From Bradyrhizobium algeriense (GTDB taxonomy: Bacteria; Pseudomonadota; Alphaproteobacteria; Rhizobiales; Xanthobacteraceae), in contig NZ_PYCN01000004.1 in the NCBI RefSeq assembly GCF_003062295.1, forward strand, positions 1 through 64,000: DNA of 64,000 nt, written 5' to 3'. The notes under the pieces are model-generated. The model was not told the origin of the DNA. It did not search any database and worked only from the letters and a program-made list of their open reading frames with translations. This document shows, in pieces, positions 35,673-47,755 of the stretch; within the stretch, counting starts at the first letter, position 1; every line of letters begins with the position of its first letter. Position numbers and translations under genes: made by a program.

Positions 35673-36896
35673 TCACGCGCCGGCCGCAACCAGTTTTGGC
35701 ACCGGCTCATGCCGCCACCACGATCCGGCTCGGCGCAGGACCAGCGTGGACACGACCAGCGTGGCGCCAAAGCCGGTCGGAATACCCGTGAACATGTAGC
35801 AGCCGATGAGCGCGACGACGGCGCCGAGCGCCGGGAGCTCGTAGGTGCGAAAACCGGTCTTCAGTCCGACGCGGACCATGAAGGCGATCGGGATCGCCAG
35901 CACCATCATGTCGTACATGAAGAGATAGGGCGTGGTCAGCAGCGTACCGGCGGCAAGCGCCGCGGCCTTCAGCGTGTAGGGCACGCGGCTTCGCCACATC
36001 AGCGCCAGCACCACGGCCACGGAGGCGGTGAGAACCCACTGGAATGCCCAGCCGAGCGGCTCGGTGCCGCCGAAGTAACGCACCATCGAGAAGATGCTTT
36101 GCAGCTTCCACCATGGGGCCTTGCCTTCGGTCAGGAAGGCTTGCGAGAATTTCGGCATCCAGTGGAAGAACGCCAGCCAGCTCTCGATGCCGAAGGCGAG
36201 CCAGGAAGCGGTGGCCAGCACGACCGCCGTTACGCCGGCGCTGATGAACACGCGCCAATGCCCGGCTGCGATCAGCATGATCGGAAACAGCAGCCCGTAT
36301 TGCGGCTTGTACGTCAAAAGCCCGAGGCAGATGCCTGCCAGTACCGGCCGTATCGGGATCAGATAGAGCGTGCCGCCGATCAGCGCCGCGGTGAGGAATC
36401 CGTTCTGCCCGACCAGCGCATTGATGAACGCCATCGGAATGGCGAGCGCGAGCAAATAGCCGAAGTTGCTGCCGACGATCGCGCGCATCGCGACAACAAA
36501 GGGCAGAAAGCTGACCACAACCCAGCCGATAAAGGCGAGCTGATAGGGAAGCTGTGCCAGCAACGAAGCGACGAACAGGAACGGCGGCGGATAGTGCCAG
36601 GCAAAATAGCCGACAAAATCCTGGCCGAGTTTTGCGACCTCGACCTGCTTCTGGATGTCCCAGTCATACGCCTGCGCCGGAACGCCATCGAGCACCAGCC
36701 GCCCTGCTGCCCAGACGTTGATGAAGTCGGTCGGGATGCCGAGGCCGTTCGGATCGTAAACCCACCAGTGCGAGGAATACGCCGCCAGGCAAAGGGTCAC
36801 GTTCGCAACTGCCAGCACAAGGCAGACCCTGACGAGCCACGCGGGAATTGCGGTTTGCTCCGGTGCGGGCCTGAAGGTGGAGTGAAAGGCGGCCAT
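35673..36896 (-). CDS. GT87-like (DUF2029) multi-spanning membrane glycosyltransferase
   Basis: A 407-residue membrane protein with about ten transmembrane helices. An acidic residue in the first periplasmic loop (PTDFINVWAAGR) and the YPPP motif (FAWHYPPPFLFV) match DUF2029/GT87 proteins, which transfer polyprenyl-linked sugars outside the membrane; mycobacterial members are mannosyltransferases. I start at the ATG at 36896 after AAGGA. No other glycan gene is nearby, so the acceptor is unknown. Confidence 0.8.
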   Translation of the reverse strand: MAAFHSTFRPAPEQTAIPAWLVRVCLVLAVANVTLCLAAYSSHWWVYDPNGLGIPTDFINVWAAGRLVLDGVPAQAYDWDIQKQVEVAKLGQDFVGYFAWHYPPPFLFVASLLAQLPYQLAFIGWVVVSFLPFVVAMRAIVGSNFGYLLALAIPMAFINALVGQNGFLTAALIGGTLYLIPIRPVLAGICLGLLTYKPQYGLLFPIMLIAAGHWRVFISAGVTAVVLATASWLAFGIESWLAFFHWMPKFSQAFLTEGKAPWWKLQSIFSMVRYFGGTEPLGWAFQWVLTASVAVVLALMWRSRVPYTLKAAALAAGTLLTTPYLFMYDMMVLAIPIAFMVRVGLKTGFRTYELPALGAVVALIGCYMFTGIPTGFGATLVVSTLVLRRAGSWWRHEPVPKLVAAGA

Positions 36897-37007
36897 GCGA
36901 GATCCTTGCTCGAGCGCACCCTGTCCGAAAGCGCACACGCCCTAAAGCAATAGGCCGGACTGAATTGAGGAAATCTTAAGTTTTAACGCAGCAACGGCGG
37001 TTTTGTT

Positions 37008-37126
37008 GTCGTCCCTGCGAACGCAGGGACCCATACCGCGTGATGCCTCAATGTGACGACCGGTTAGACGTCCTTTGCAAACAATCAGCATCGGTGGTTA
37101 TGGGTCCCTGCGTTCGCAGGGACGAC
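37008..37126. repeat. Inverted repeat with perfect 28-bp arms
   Basis: Bases 37008-37035 and 37099-37126 are exact reverse complements. Each arm is itself nearly palindromic (GTCCCTGCG-AA-CGCAGGGAC). About 63 bases lie between them. It is a mobile-looking REP pair (BIME-like) placed between the nrdB stop and the start of the divergent GT87-like gene. Confidence 0.85.
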
Positions 37127-37148
37127 GGTCTGCGGTGCAAGCCGCCCC

Positions 37149-38282
37149 CTACTCCCAGCTCAGCGCCCCACCGTTCTGATATTCGATCACCCGCGTCTCG
37201 AAGAAGTTCTTCTCCTTCTTCAGGTCCATCGCCTCCGACATCCATGGAAACGGATTTTCGGTTTCGTCGAACACCCGCTGTAGCCCAAGCTGCGCACAGC
37301 GGCGGTTGGCAATGAAGTGCATGTAGCTCTCGCACAACGCCGCATTCAGGCCGAGGAAGCCGCGCGGCATGGTGTCCCGCCCGTAGGCCGCTTCCAGTTC
37401 GGCTGCCTCGCGTACCATGCCACGGACCTCGTCCTGAAAGGCTTTGGTCCACAGATGCGGATTCTCGATCTTGATCTGGTTGATGACATCGATACCGAAG
37501 TTCAGGTGAATGGATTCATCGCGCAGGATGTACTGATACTGTTCGGCGATCCCGACCATCTTGTTGCGGCGGCCGAGCGAGAGGATCTGCGCAAATCCCG
37601 TATAGAACCACATGCCTTCGAAGATCACATAGAACGCGACGAGATCGCGCAGGAACGCCTGGTCGGCTTCAGGTGTCCCGGTCCTGAAATCGGGATCGTC
37701 GAGGTGCTGGGTGTGCTTCAGCGCCCACGCCGCCTTGTCGGTGATCGAGGGCACCTCGCGGTACATGTTGAACAGCTCGCCCTCGTCGAGGCCGAGGCTT
37801 TCGACGATGTACTGGAAGGTGTGGGTGTGAACGGCCTCCTCGAAGGACTGCCGCAACAGATATTGGCGGCACTCCGGATTGGTCAGATGGCGGTAGATCG
37901 CCAGCACGATGTTGTTGGCGACGAGGCTTTCGGAGGCCGCGAAGAAGCCGAGGTTTCGCTTGATGGCGCGGCGCTCATCCTCGGTCAGGCCGTCGCGCGA
38001 CTTCCACAACGCGATGTCGGCCTGCATCGAGACTTCGGTCGGCATCCAGTGATTGTTGCAGCCGGCGAGGTACTTTTCCCATGCCCATTTGTATTTCAGC
38101 GGCAGCAATTGATTGACGTCGGCGCGGCAGTTGATCATCCGCTTGTCGTCCACGGACACCCTGCCGCCGCTGCGGTCGATCGTGCCGAGGCCAGTTTGAT
38201 CGGCCGCAGCAGTGGTTTGTGCCACCAAGGAGGGCGGCGGCATCCGGCGCAGGGGCGCAGCGGGTTCTGACCAGTCGAGCAT
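37149..38282 (-). CDS. nrdB: Ribonucleotide reductase beta subunit, class Ic-like (Mn/Fe, no radical tyrosine)
   Basis: A 377-residue R2 protein that supplies the oxidising equivalent for NrdA. Metal ligands read as Glu118, Glu149, His152, Glu222, Glu256 and His259. The position of the usual radical tyrosine (four after His152) is Phe156. In Chlamydia trachomatis R2, the type class Ic enzyme, the ligands are Glu89, Glu120, His123, Glu193, Glu227, His230, with Phe127: a constant offset of 29. The first ligand is Glu, as in class Ic, not Asp. The enzyme should therefore use a Mn(IV)/Fe(III) cofactor. The C-terminal tail keeps the Tyr ([10 protein letters not shown]) used in radical transfer. 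It lies 26 bases after nrdA, under the same B12 riboswitch. The ATG at 38282 follows AAGGAAAC. Confidence 0.95.
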   Translation of the reverse strand: MLDWSEPAAPLRRMPPPSLVAQTTAAADQTGLGTIDRSGGRVSVDDKRMINCRADVNQLLPLKYKWAWEKYLAGCNNHWMPTEVSMQADIALWKSRDGLTEDERRAIKRNLGFFAASESLVANNIVLAIYRHLTNPECRQYLLRQSFEEAVHTHTFQYIVESLGLDEGELFNMYREVPSITDKAAWALKHTQHLDDPDFRTGTPEADQAFLRDLVAFYVIFEGMWFYTGFAQILSLGRRNKMVGIAEQYQYILRDESIHLNFGIDVINQIKIENPHLWTKAFQDEVRGMVREAAELEAAYGRDTMPRGFLGLNAALCESYMHFIANRRCAQLGLQRVFDETENPFPWMSEAMDLKKEKNFFETRVIEYQNGGALSWE

Positions 38283-38308
38283 TGTCGTTTCCTTCTCTTC
38301 TTGTCTGC

Positions 38309-41227
<2,919 letters not shown>

Positions 41228-41358
41228 CGGCAGACCCCGTAGTGTTGTTGGGGCTGGATGTCTTGGGGCGACGCTGCATTGAATGCCCGGCGCAAAGCAC
41301 CGGCATGATTCTGCGAGCGGCCGCCGGACACCCCGCCCGTGGACGTTTTTGGTGTCGC

Positions 41359-41520
41359 GGCAGGTCTCCTGGCTCGCAGGTCGGCGTCGTACCCGGTCTT
41401 CCCAATGCGTGGCCGCATCAGTGACGTAAAATCGGGAACAACTCACTGCTTACAGTTGCGGGGGCAGCGTCGGATTCTCGCAAAACACGCGATACACCGA
41501 CTTCCCTCTTAGCCACCAAA
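41359..41520 (-). promoter_or_regulatory. Cobalamin (B12) riboswitch of nrdA-nrdB
   Basis: On the minus strand the hallmark elements come in order: TAAGAGGGAAGTCGGTG, then CTGCCCCCGCAACTGTAA, a GGGAAG, and the B12 box GCCAGGAGACCTGCC at 41359-41373. Together they define an adenosylcobalamin-type aptamer. It lies 131 bases before the nrdA start. When B12 is plentiful it should shut nrdAB off and leave ribonucleotide reduction to the B12-dependent class II enzyme, as described for Streptomyces nrdABS. A TTGACA at 41574-41579 upstream is a likely -35 element. The remaining bases to 41693 contain only the promoter area and the ScfR gene end. Confidence 0.95.
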
Positions 41521-41693
41521 TCTTGCGATAGGGCGGGCCGTGACGGCTATATCTGGTATCATTCGGGCCAAAGTGTCAACGGGGCGCTGGAGATCGACGG
41601 TCAAAAAATTTCCGCAGGGGGATGAAAAGCACGGGAAGCTGATTCTTTCTCCGCTTGAAAAACGTTTTCCCCGCTATTCCAGCCGCGTTCAGC

Positions 41694-43115
41694 TCATGAC
41701 GTCGCATAGGGCGCGAAACGAGACCGCGTCTCGTCGATTCGCAAGGCCCGGCCGACCGGCGGAAATGCGCGTTGCGGACAATCCGGCCGTTCGCACACCT
41801 TGCAGCCCATGCCGATCGGCGTCGCCAGTGACGGATCGATCTTGAGACCTTGCGAATAGACGATTCGCTCCGCATGGCGAACATCGCATCCCAAGGCGAC
41901 CGCAAACGTCTTGGCGGGCGCGCCGTAGCCCCCGCTGCCGTGCGATACTGTGCGGGCAACCCAGAGATAGGTTCGTTCATCGGGCATCCGCGCCAACTGC
42001 GTCAGGATACGCCCCGGGTTGGCGAAGGCCTCATACACGTTCCACAGCGGACAGGTCCCACCGACCCGCGAGAAATGGAAATCGGTCGCCGATTGGCGCT
42101 TCGATATGTTTCCGGCGCGATCGACGCGAATGAAGAAGAACGGCACGCCCCGCGCATTGTGGCGCTGCAAGGTGCTCAGCCGGTGACAGATCGTTTCAAA
42201 GCCCACGCCGAAACGGTGACTGAGCAACTCGATGTCGTAACGACACCGCTCCGCCTCGTTGAGGAAAACGGAGTAAGGCAGGATCAGCGCACCGGCGAAA
42301 TAGTTTGCGAGCCCGATGCGGGCGAGGCCGCGCGATTCGTCGCTGGTGAACTTGGCGTTGTCGACGATCGAACGTATCGCCTCGTCCAGTTCCAGAATGG
42401 CGATCTGCGTCGCGAGCTGAAACGCCTGCTGACCCGGATCAAGGCTCGGCGACAGCCGCAGCGTTCGTGTGCGGCCATCGAACAGGCGCTGCGTTCCCGA
42501 TCCCAGCTCGTCGATCGCATCGATCAGGACAGTCACGCCATGCCGGCTTTCGAGATACGACACCAGGCCCGGCGTCATCCGCCCGACAGGCAATTCCAAC
42601 CGGCCGGCGATCGCTTCCGCCGCATCGTCGAGCTCGGCAATGTGGTTGTGCTGCAGATAGAAGAAGTCGCGGACTTCCTCGAACGGCGTGGACGGCAGTA
42701 CCGCCGCAGCGGCCTGACGGTCGTCGCCGAGCCGCGCGGAAAGCGCCGCATATTGCTCGGCGGCATGGCGGTATTTGCGGTTGAGGTTGATCAGCACGCG
42801 CCCGACCGCGGGCATGTTCTGCGCGAGTTCGCGAAGTTCAGCGATAGCGATCGACTCTCCAAGCGAAGGATCCGCCAGCGCTTCGCGCAAGTCCGAGATC
42901 AGGCGCGCCTCGTCGCCTTCGGCGAACGACTGCACGTCGAGGCCGAACACCGAATTGAGCGCCAGCAGCACCGGCACGGTGAGCGGACGCTGATTGTTTT
43001 CCAGTTGGTTGAGGTAGCTGAGCGAGATCCCGAGTTTGCCGGCAAGCGCCGCCTGCGTCAGGCGCTGCTCCTCACGCAGTCTTTTCAACCGCACGCCCAT
43101 GAAGGTCTTTTTCAT
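41694..43115 (-). CDS. ScfR-type short-chain fatty acyl-CoA regulator (XRE + IrrE-like + C-terminal domain)
   Basis: A 473-residue regulator. An XRE helix-turn-helix is at about 8-62 (EEQRLTQAALAGKLGISLSY). An IrrE-like middle domain (about 150-300, including RRLEL-GRMTPGL-like and LATQIAILELDEAI) and a C-terminal domain ending in a Cys-rich GMGCKVCERPDC segment follow. This is the layout of PrpR of Mycobacterium and RamB of Corynebacterium, which control propionate and acetate use and sense acyl-CoA. It diverges from the thioesterase-prpDCB operon, so it is its probable regulator. I start at the ATG at 43115 (MKKTFMGVRL), the first residue fitting the family. Confidence 0.88.
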   Translation of the reverse strand: MKKTFMGVRLKRLREEQRLTQAALAGKLGISLSYLNQLENNQRPLTVPVLLALNSVFGLDVQSFAEGDEARLISDLREALADPSLGESIAIAELRELAQNMPAVGRVLINLNRKYRHAAEQYAALSARLGDDRQAAAAVLPSTPFEEVRDFFYLQHNHIAELDDAAEAIAGRLELPVGRMTPGLVSYLESRHGVTVLIDAIDELGSGTQRLFDGRTRTLRLSPSLDPGQQAFQLATQIAILELDEAIRSIVDNAKFTSDESRGLARIGLANYFAGALILPYSVFLNEAERCRYDIELLSHRFGVGFETICHRLSTLQRHNARGVPFFFIRVDRAGNISKRQSATDFHFSRVGGTCPLWNVYEAFANPGRILTQLARMPDERTYLWVARTVSHGSGGYGAPAKTFAVALGCDVRHAERIVYSQGLKIDPSLATPIGMGCKVCERPDCPQRAFPPVGRALRIDETRSRFAPYATS

Positions 43116-43124
43116 CGCATCACC

Positions 43125-43213
43125 TTCGCAAACTTTGCAAATCGACCGACTTTTCTTCGCAAGACCACGCTTTTTCAGCCATTTCGACGGCGTACATTTG
43201 TAGATATTGCGAA
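43125..43213. promoter_or_regulatory. Repeated TTCGCAA/TTTGCAAA words between ScfR and the prp operon
   Basis: The 134-base divergent gap holds TTCGCAAACTTTGCAAA at 43125-43141, TTCGCAA again near 43155, and the inverted word TTGCGAA at about 43207-43213. AAACTTTGCAAA (43130-43141) matches the RamB box AAACTTTGCAAA as I recall it for this regulator family. The sites flank both start regions and suit ScfR control of itself and of the prp operon. Confidence 0.6.
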
Positions 43214-43249
43214 GTCGGTACGGAAAGACAAGTCGTCCGGAGCAGGAAA

Positions 43250-43681
43250 ATGCATTCAACGGCGTCGCCAAACCTCCATCCGGACGAGACCCGGTTCGTG
43301 GAGATGGTGTTTCCGGAGCAAGCCAATCATTACGGCACGCTGTTCGGCGGCCATGCGCTGAGCCTGATGGGCAAGGCGGCATTCGTCACGGCGACGCGGC
43401 ACGCGCGGCAGAGCGTCGTCATGGCGGCCTCGGACAGAATCGAATTTCACGAGCCCGTCCATGTCGGCGAGCTCGTCGAGCTTGTTGCCCAGGTCGTACG
43501 CGTCGGGCGCAGTTCCATGACGGTCGCCGTCGACATGATCCGCGAAGATTTGAGCAGCGGCCGGCGGAAATCCGCGGTGCGCGGAACGTTCGAAATGGTC
43601 GCGGTGAACGAATTCGGCCGGCCGGTCCCGATCGCGCAACCAACCATGACCGATCCAATCGAGAGGGAAGCTACGTCTTGA
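43250..43681 (+). CDS. Hotdog-fold acyl-CoA thioesterase (YciA-like)
   Basis: A 143-residue acyl-CoA hydrolase. [20 protein letters not shown] carries the family's catalytic Asn/Asp region (NHYGTLFGG), and the following [18 protein letters not shown] strand matches BACH/YciA enzymes. They cleave short and medium acyl-CoAs to free acid and CoA. As first gene of the methylcitrate operon it could drain excess propionyl-CoA or methylcitryl-CoA and free CoA. Its TGA overlaps the prpD TTG start (43678-43681). Confidence 0.9.
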   Translation: MHSTASPNLHPDETRFVEMVFPEQANHYGTLFGGHALSLMGKAAFVTATRHARQSVVMAASDRIEFHEPVHVGELVELVAQVVRVGRSSMTVAVDMIREDLSSGRRKSAVRGTFEMVAVNEFGRPVPIAQPTMTDPIEREATS

Positions 43682-45231
43682 AACAGCATAGCGTTCGCAC
43701 GTTCAAATCGGCCGATCATCTGCCGCGCGCGGGGCAATTGGCCTGGAAGATCGCCGAGGTCGCCGCCGACGCGGTCGCGGTCGAGAGCGATGTTGTGGAG
43801 ATGCTGGGCAACCGCATCATCGACAACGCCGCCGTTGCCGCAGCTTCGGTGGCGCGGCGTCCCGTTGTCAACGCGCGAGCGCAAGCCGAAGCGCATCCGT
43901 TCCAGCCGGGAGCCACCGTGTTCGGATTGGCTCAGTCGCAGCGGATTTCGCCGGAATGGGCCGCCTGGGCCAACGGCGTCGCCGTCCGCGAACTCGATTT
44001 CCACGACACGTTCCTGGCGGCAGACTATTCGCACCCCGGCGACAACATTCCGCCGGTGCTGGCCGTCGCCCAGCACTGCGGGCTGACGGGCGCGGACCTC
44101 GTGCGCGGGCTGGCTGCGGCCTACGAAATTCAGGTCGATCTCGTGAAGGGCATCTGCCTGCACGAGCACAAGATCGATCACATCGCCCATCTCGGCCCGT
44201 CCGCCGCCGCCGGGATCGGCGCGCTGCTCAGCTTGCCTGCCGAGACGATCTATCAGGCCGTTCAGCAGGCACTCCACGTCACCACGACGACGCGGCAATC
44301 GCGCAAGGGCGAGATCTCGAGCTGGAAGGCCTATGCGCCGGCCTTCGCCGGCAAGATGGCGATCGAATCCGTGGATCGCGTGATGCGCGGCGAAGGCGCG
44401 CCGTCACCCGCCTATGAGGGCGAGGACGGCTTCATCGCCTGGCTGCTTGGCGGCCCCAGCGCGGAATACACCGTGCCACTGCCTGGGAAGGGCGAACCCA
44501 AGCGCGCCATTCTCGACACCTACACCAAGGAGCATTCGGCCGAATATCAGAGCCAGGCCCTGATCGACCTCGCACGCCGTCTGGGACCGAAGATCGGCGA
44601 TCTCTCGAAGATCGAAAGCATCGTCATCCACACCAGCCACCACACTCACTACGTCATCGGCACCGGCGCCAACGATCCGCAGAAGATGGACCCGAAAGCG
44701 AGCCGCGAAACGCTCGACCATTCGATCATGTATATTTTCGCCGTCGCGCTCGAAGACGGCGGCTGGCATCACGAGCGATCCTATGCGCCCGAGCGCGCGG
44801 GCCGCGAAACGACGGTCGCGCTGTGGCGTAAGATCTCGACGGTCGAAGACCCCGTATGGACCCGCCGCTACCACAGCCACGATCCGAAGGAAAAGGCGTT
44901 CGGCGGCCGCGTCGTCGTGAAGCTGAAGGGCGGCTCCGTCATCAGTGACGAAATTGCGCTGGCTGACGCGCATCCGCTGGGCGCCCGCCCGTTCAGGCGG
45001 CCGGACTACATCCGGAAATTCCGCAACCTGGCGGAAGGCGTGATGGCCACGACCGAGCAGGATCGCTTCATCGCAACGGTGGAGAGACTGGCGTCGTTGA
45101 AGGCGGGCGAGCTGACCGACCTCACGTTTACGGTCGATCCAAAATTCCTCGGCGCGACATCGACGCACGGCATTTTCGACTGGCGCGACGCCGCTCCGGT
45201 CACAGTCCAACGCGCTGCCGGCAATCGATAA
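43678..45231 (+). CDS. prpD: 2-methylcitrate dehydratase (MmgE/PrpD family)
   Basis: A 517-residue MmgE/PrpD enzyme that dehydrates 2-methylcitrate to methylaconitate in the methylcitrate cycle. [40 protein letters not shown] and [17 protein letters not shown] are highly characteristic of PrpD. The start is an uncommon TTG at 43678, overlapping the thioesterase stop as TTGA, with GAGAGGGA eight bases before it; no ATG or GTG lies near enough to replace it. It continues straight into prpC after 11 bases. Length is usual for PrpD. Confidence 0.95.
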   Translation: MKQHSVRTFKSADHLPRAGQLAWKIAEVAADAVAVESDVVEMLGNRIIDNAAVAAASVARRPVVNARAQAEAHPFQPGATVFGLAQSQRISPEWAAWANGVAVRELDFHDTFLAADYSHPGDNIPPVLAVAQHCGLTGADLVRGLAAAYEIQVDLVKGICLHEHKIDHIAHLGPSAAAGIGALLSLPAETIYQAVQQALHVTTTTRQSRKGEISSWKAYAPAFAGKMAIESVDRVMRGEGAPSPAYEGEDGFIAWLLGGPSAEYTVPLPGKGEPKRAILDTYTKEHSAEYQSQALIDLARRLGPKIGDLSKIESIVIHTSHHTHYVIGTGANDPQKMDPKASRETLDHSIMYIFAVALEDGGWHHERSYAPERAGRETTVALWRKISTVEDPVWTRRYHSHDPKEKAFGGRVVVKLKGGSVISDEIALADAHPLGARPFRRPDYIRKFRNLAEGVMATTEQDRFIATVERLASLKAGELTDLTFTVDPKFLGATSTHGIFDWRDAAPVTVQRAAGNR

Positions 45232-45242
45232 GGGAGATTGAG

Positions 45243-46415
45243 ATGACGGACATCAAGCCTTCGCCCAAGAAATCGGTCGCGCTATCAGGCGTGATCGCCG
45301 GCGACACCGCGCTGTGCACGGTCGGCCGCACCGGAAACGACCTGCATTATCGCGGCTACGATATTCTCGATGTCGCCGAAAGCTGCGAATTCGAGGAGAT
45401 CGCATATCTTCTCGTTCACGGCAGCCTGCCTACGCTGTCGGAGCTTCGAAACTACAAGGCCAAACTGAAGGCGTTGCGCGGGTTACCTTCAGCGGTGTTG
45501 CAGACGCTGGAGTTGCTGCCCGCCGCGGCACATCCGATGGACGTCCTGAGAAGCGGCGTCTCCGCGCTCGGCTGTATCCTGCCGGAAGCCCATGATCACA
45601 ACCAGCCCGGCGCGCGCGACATCGCCGACCGCCTGATGGCCTCGCTTGGATCGATGCTGCTCTACTGGCACCACTACGCCCACCACGGCCGCCGGATTGA
45701 CGTCGAAACCGACGACGATTCGATCGGCTCGCACTTCCTGCATCTGCTCCACGGCAGGAAGCCGCCGCCATCGCACGAGCGCGCGATGCATACCTCGCTG
45801 ATCCTCTACGCAGAGCACGAGTACAACGCCTCGACGTTCACCGCGCGCTCGATCGCAGGCACCGGCTCGGACCTCTATTCCGCGATCACAGGCGCGATCG
45901 GCGCACTGCGCGGGCCGAAGCATGGCGGCGCCAACGAGATCGCGTTCGAAGTGCAGAAGCGCTACGGCGATACGGACGAAGCGGAGGCCGATATCCGCCG
46001 GCGCGTCGCGGCCAAGGAGGTCGTGATCGGCTTCGGTCACCCGGTCTACACCATCGCCGATCCACGCAACAAGGTGATCAAGGAGGTTGCGCGCCGCCTG
46101 AGCATCGAGGGCGAAAGCACCCGCATGTTCGAAATCGCCGACCGGATCGAGGCCGTCATGGCCGATGCCAAGAAGATGTTCGCCAATCTCGACTGGTTCA
46201 GCGCGGTCTCCTACCACGCGATGGGCGTGCCGACCGCGATGTTCACGCCGCTGTTCGTGATTTCGCGAACATCGGGGTGGGCGGCGCATGTGATGGAACA
46301 GCGCATCAACAACAAGATCATCCGGCCGGCCGCCAACTATATCGGCCCGGAGAATCTGAAATTCGTGCCGCTGCATGAGCGTGGCAAGGCCGCGATCACC
46401 CCGCGCGCCGCGTAA
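45243..46415 (+). CDS. prpC: 2-methylcitrate synthase
   Basis: A 390-residue citrate-synthase-fold enzyme that joins propionyl-CoA and oxaloacetate. Family motifs are [17 protein letters not shown], the catalytic histidine region [19 protein letters not shown] and [19 protein letters not shown], in the form seen in PrpC rather than housekeeping GltA. It lies between prpD and prpB with 11 and 10 base gaps, which settles its role. It may also accept acetyl-CoA at low rate, as PrpC enzymes do. Confidence 0.94.
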   Translation: MTDIKPSPKKSVALSGVIAGDTALCTVGRTGNDLHYRGYDILDVAESCEFEEIAYLLVHGSLPTLSELRNYKAKLKALRGLPSAVLQTLELLPAAAHPMDVLRSGVSALGCILPEAHDHNQPGARDIADRLMASLGSMLLYWHHYAHHGRRIDVETDDDSIGSHFLHLLHGRKPPPSHERAMHTSLILYAEHEYNASTFTARSIAGTGSDLYSAITGAIGALRGPKHGGANEIAFEVQKRYGDTDEAEADIRRRVAAKEVVIGFGHPVYTIADPRNKVIKEVARRLSIEGESTRMFEIADRIEAVMADAKKMFANLDWFSAVSYHAMGVPTAMFTPLFVISRTSGWAAHVMEQRINNKIIRPAANYIGPENLKFVPLHERGKAAITPRAA

Positions 46416-46425
46416 GGAGGCAAGC

Positions 46426-47346
46426 ATGGTATATCTCCTGGGTGCTGATCTGGCCGACAAGCCGGCCGGGGCTCGCTTCCGCGAGCTCCTGGACAAACCG
46501 GGCATTCTCCAGATGCCGGGCACGCATAACGGAATGGCCGCGCTGCAGGCCCGCGACGCCGGCTTTTCCGCGCTCTATCTGTCGGGTGCGGCGATGACGG
46601 CTTCGATGGGCCTGCCGGATCTCGGCATCATCACGATCGAGGAAGTCGCCTTCTTCATCCGCCAGGTGGCGCGCGCCAGCGGCCTGCCGGTGCTGGTCGA
46701 TGGCGACACCGGCTATGGCGAAGCGCTCAACGTCATGAACATGGTGCGCACCTTCGAGGATGCAGGTGCTGCGGCCGTCCACATCGAGGACCAGTTGCTG
46801 CCGAAAAAATGCGGCCATCTCAACGACAAGAAGCTGGCGGATGCGCGCGACATGGCCGCCAAGGTCGCTGCCGCCGCCAAGGCGCGGCGTCATCTCTATC
46901 TGATCGCGAGAACGGATGCGGCGGCGAGCGAAGGCATGGACGGCGCGGTGGCGCGCGCCAAACTCTATCTGGAAGCGGGCGCGGACGCGATCTTCCCGGA
47001 AGCGATGATCTCGCGTGAGATGTTCGAGGAGTTCGCCAGGCGCGTTCCCGGCGTTCCACTGCTGGCGAACATGACCGAGTTCGGCAAGACGCCGTTCTTC
47101 ACCGCATCCGAATTCGAGGCGATGGGTTATCGCATGGTGATCTGGCCGGTGTCGTCGCTCCGCGTCGCCAACAAGGCCCAGCAGAATCTGTTCGCCGCCC
47201 TCAAACGCGACGGCAGCACCCGTGAGATGCTCGACCAGATGCAGACGCGCACTGAGCTTTACGCAACGATCGGGCTGCACGATTACGAGGCGCTCGACGC
47301 CTCCATCGTCAAAACCATCGTCCCCGCAGGCATGCCGCAGAAGTGA
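46426..47346 (+). CDS. prpB: 2-methylisocitrate lyase
   Basis: A 306-residue member of the isocitrate lyase/PEP mutase family that splits methylisocitrate into pyruvate and succinate. The metal site VDGDTGYG (91-98) and the catalytic loop KKCGH (127-131) are intact, and TGPMEAF-like C-terminal features are replaced by the shorter prpB end. A perfect AAGGAGG precedes the ATG at 46426. It closes the thioesterase-prpD-prpC-prpB operon; the metE riboswitch region begins about 115 bases on. The operon lets the cell burn propionyl-CoA without the B12-dependent mutase. Confidence 0.94.
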   Translation: MVYLLGADLADKPAGARFRELLDKPGILQMPGTHNGMAALQARDAGFSALYLSGAAMTASMGLPDLGIITIEEVAFFIRQVARASGLPVLVDGDTGYGEALNVMNMVRTFEDAGAAAVHIEDQLLPKKCGHLNDKKLADARDMAAKVAAAAKARRHLYLIARTDAAASEGMDGAVARAKLYLEAGADAIFPEAMISREMFEEFARRVPGVPLLANMTEFGKTPFFTASEFEAMGYRMVIWPVSSLRVANKAQQNLFAALKRDGSTREMLDQMQTRTELYATIGLHDYEALDASIVKTIVPAGMPQK

Positions 47347-47460
47347 ACTGTTCCGCTATCCTGCCGGTCGAAATGGAATTCGTTGAAAAGGCGATACGGA
47401 GGGCACCACCCGATCTCGTATTGACTGAGATCGCCGTTGACCTTAACTGAACCCGTCGTG

Positions 47461-47638
47461 GTTCTTCGGGCTGGTTCGGCCCGAAGCTAAGAGGGAAGCC
47501 GGTGCGGCTGAAAAGCCAAAGCCGGAGCTGCCCCCGCAACTGTAAGCGGCGAGCCGCTGTCCAACAAAGCCACTGAGACCCCAATTGGTTTCGGGAAGGC
47601 CGGACAGCAGCACTGACCCGCGAGCCAGGAGACCTGCC
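47461..47638 (+). promoter_or_regulatory. Cobalamin (B12) riboswitch of metE
   Basis: In order: a stem CTTCGGGC...GCCCGAAG (about 47464-47486), GCTAAGAGGGAAGCCGGTG, GAGCTGCCCCCGCAACTGTAA, a GGGAAGGC region and the B12 box GCCAGGAGACCTGCC at 47624-47638. This is a full cobalamin aptamer 126 bases before the metE ATG. It should turn off the B12-independent methionine synthase when B12 is present, leaving MetH to work. Upstream, CGATCTC...GAGATCG (47411-47433) is a further 7-bp inverted repeat near the promoter. Confidence 0.96.
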
Positions 47639-47740
47639 TCGACAACATACACGTCCTCGGGCGGGGTGTCCCGGTGGTGCGGTTGCGATTCCGCGCGCGC
47701 TGCCGTACGCGGAATCCAGACGTGTCACTTCGGCCTTTGC

Positions 47741-47755
47741 CCCCAACTTTTGGGG
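47741..47755 (+). promoter_or_regulatory. Hairpin over the metE ribosome binding region
   Basis: CCCCAA, loop CTT, TTGGGG is a 6-bp stem ending eight bases before the metE ATG. The TTGGGG arm is the only purine-rich ribosome-site-like sequence there, so the hairpin could act as the switch that the riboswitch opens or closes. This is inferred from position. Confidence 0.45.

Noticed and set aside
41228..41446. N-terminal extension of NrdA by 73 residues
   Set aside because: The extension translates the cobalamin riboswitch, including its B12 box, so the true start is at 41227.
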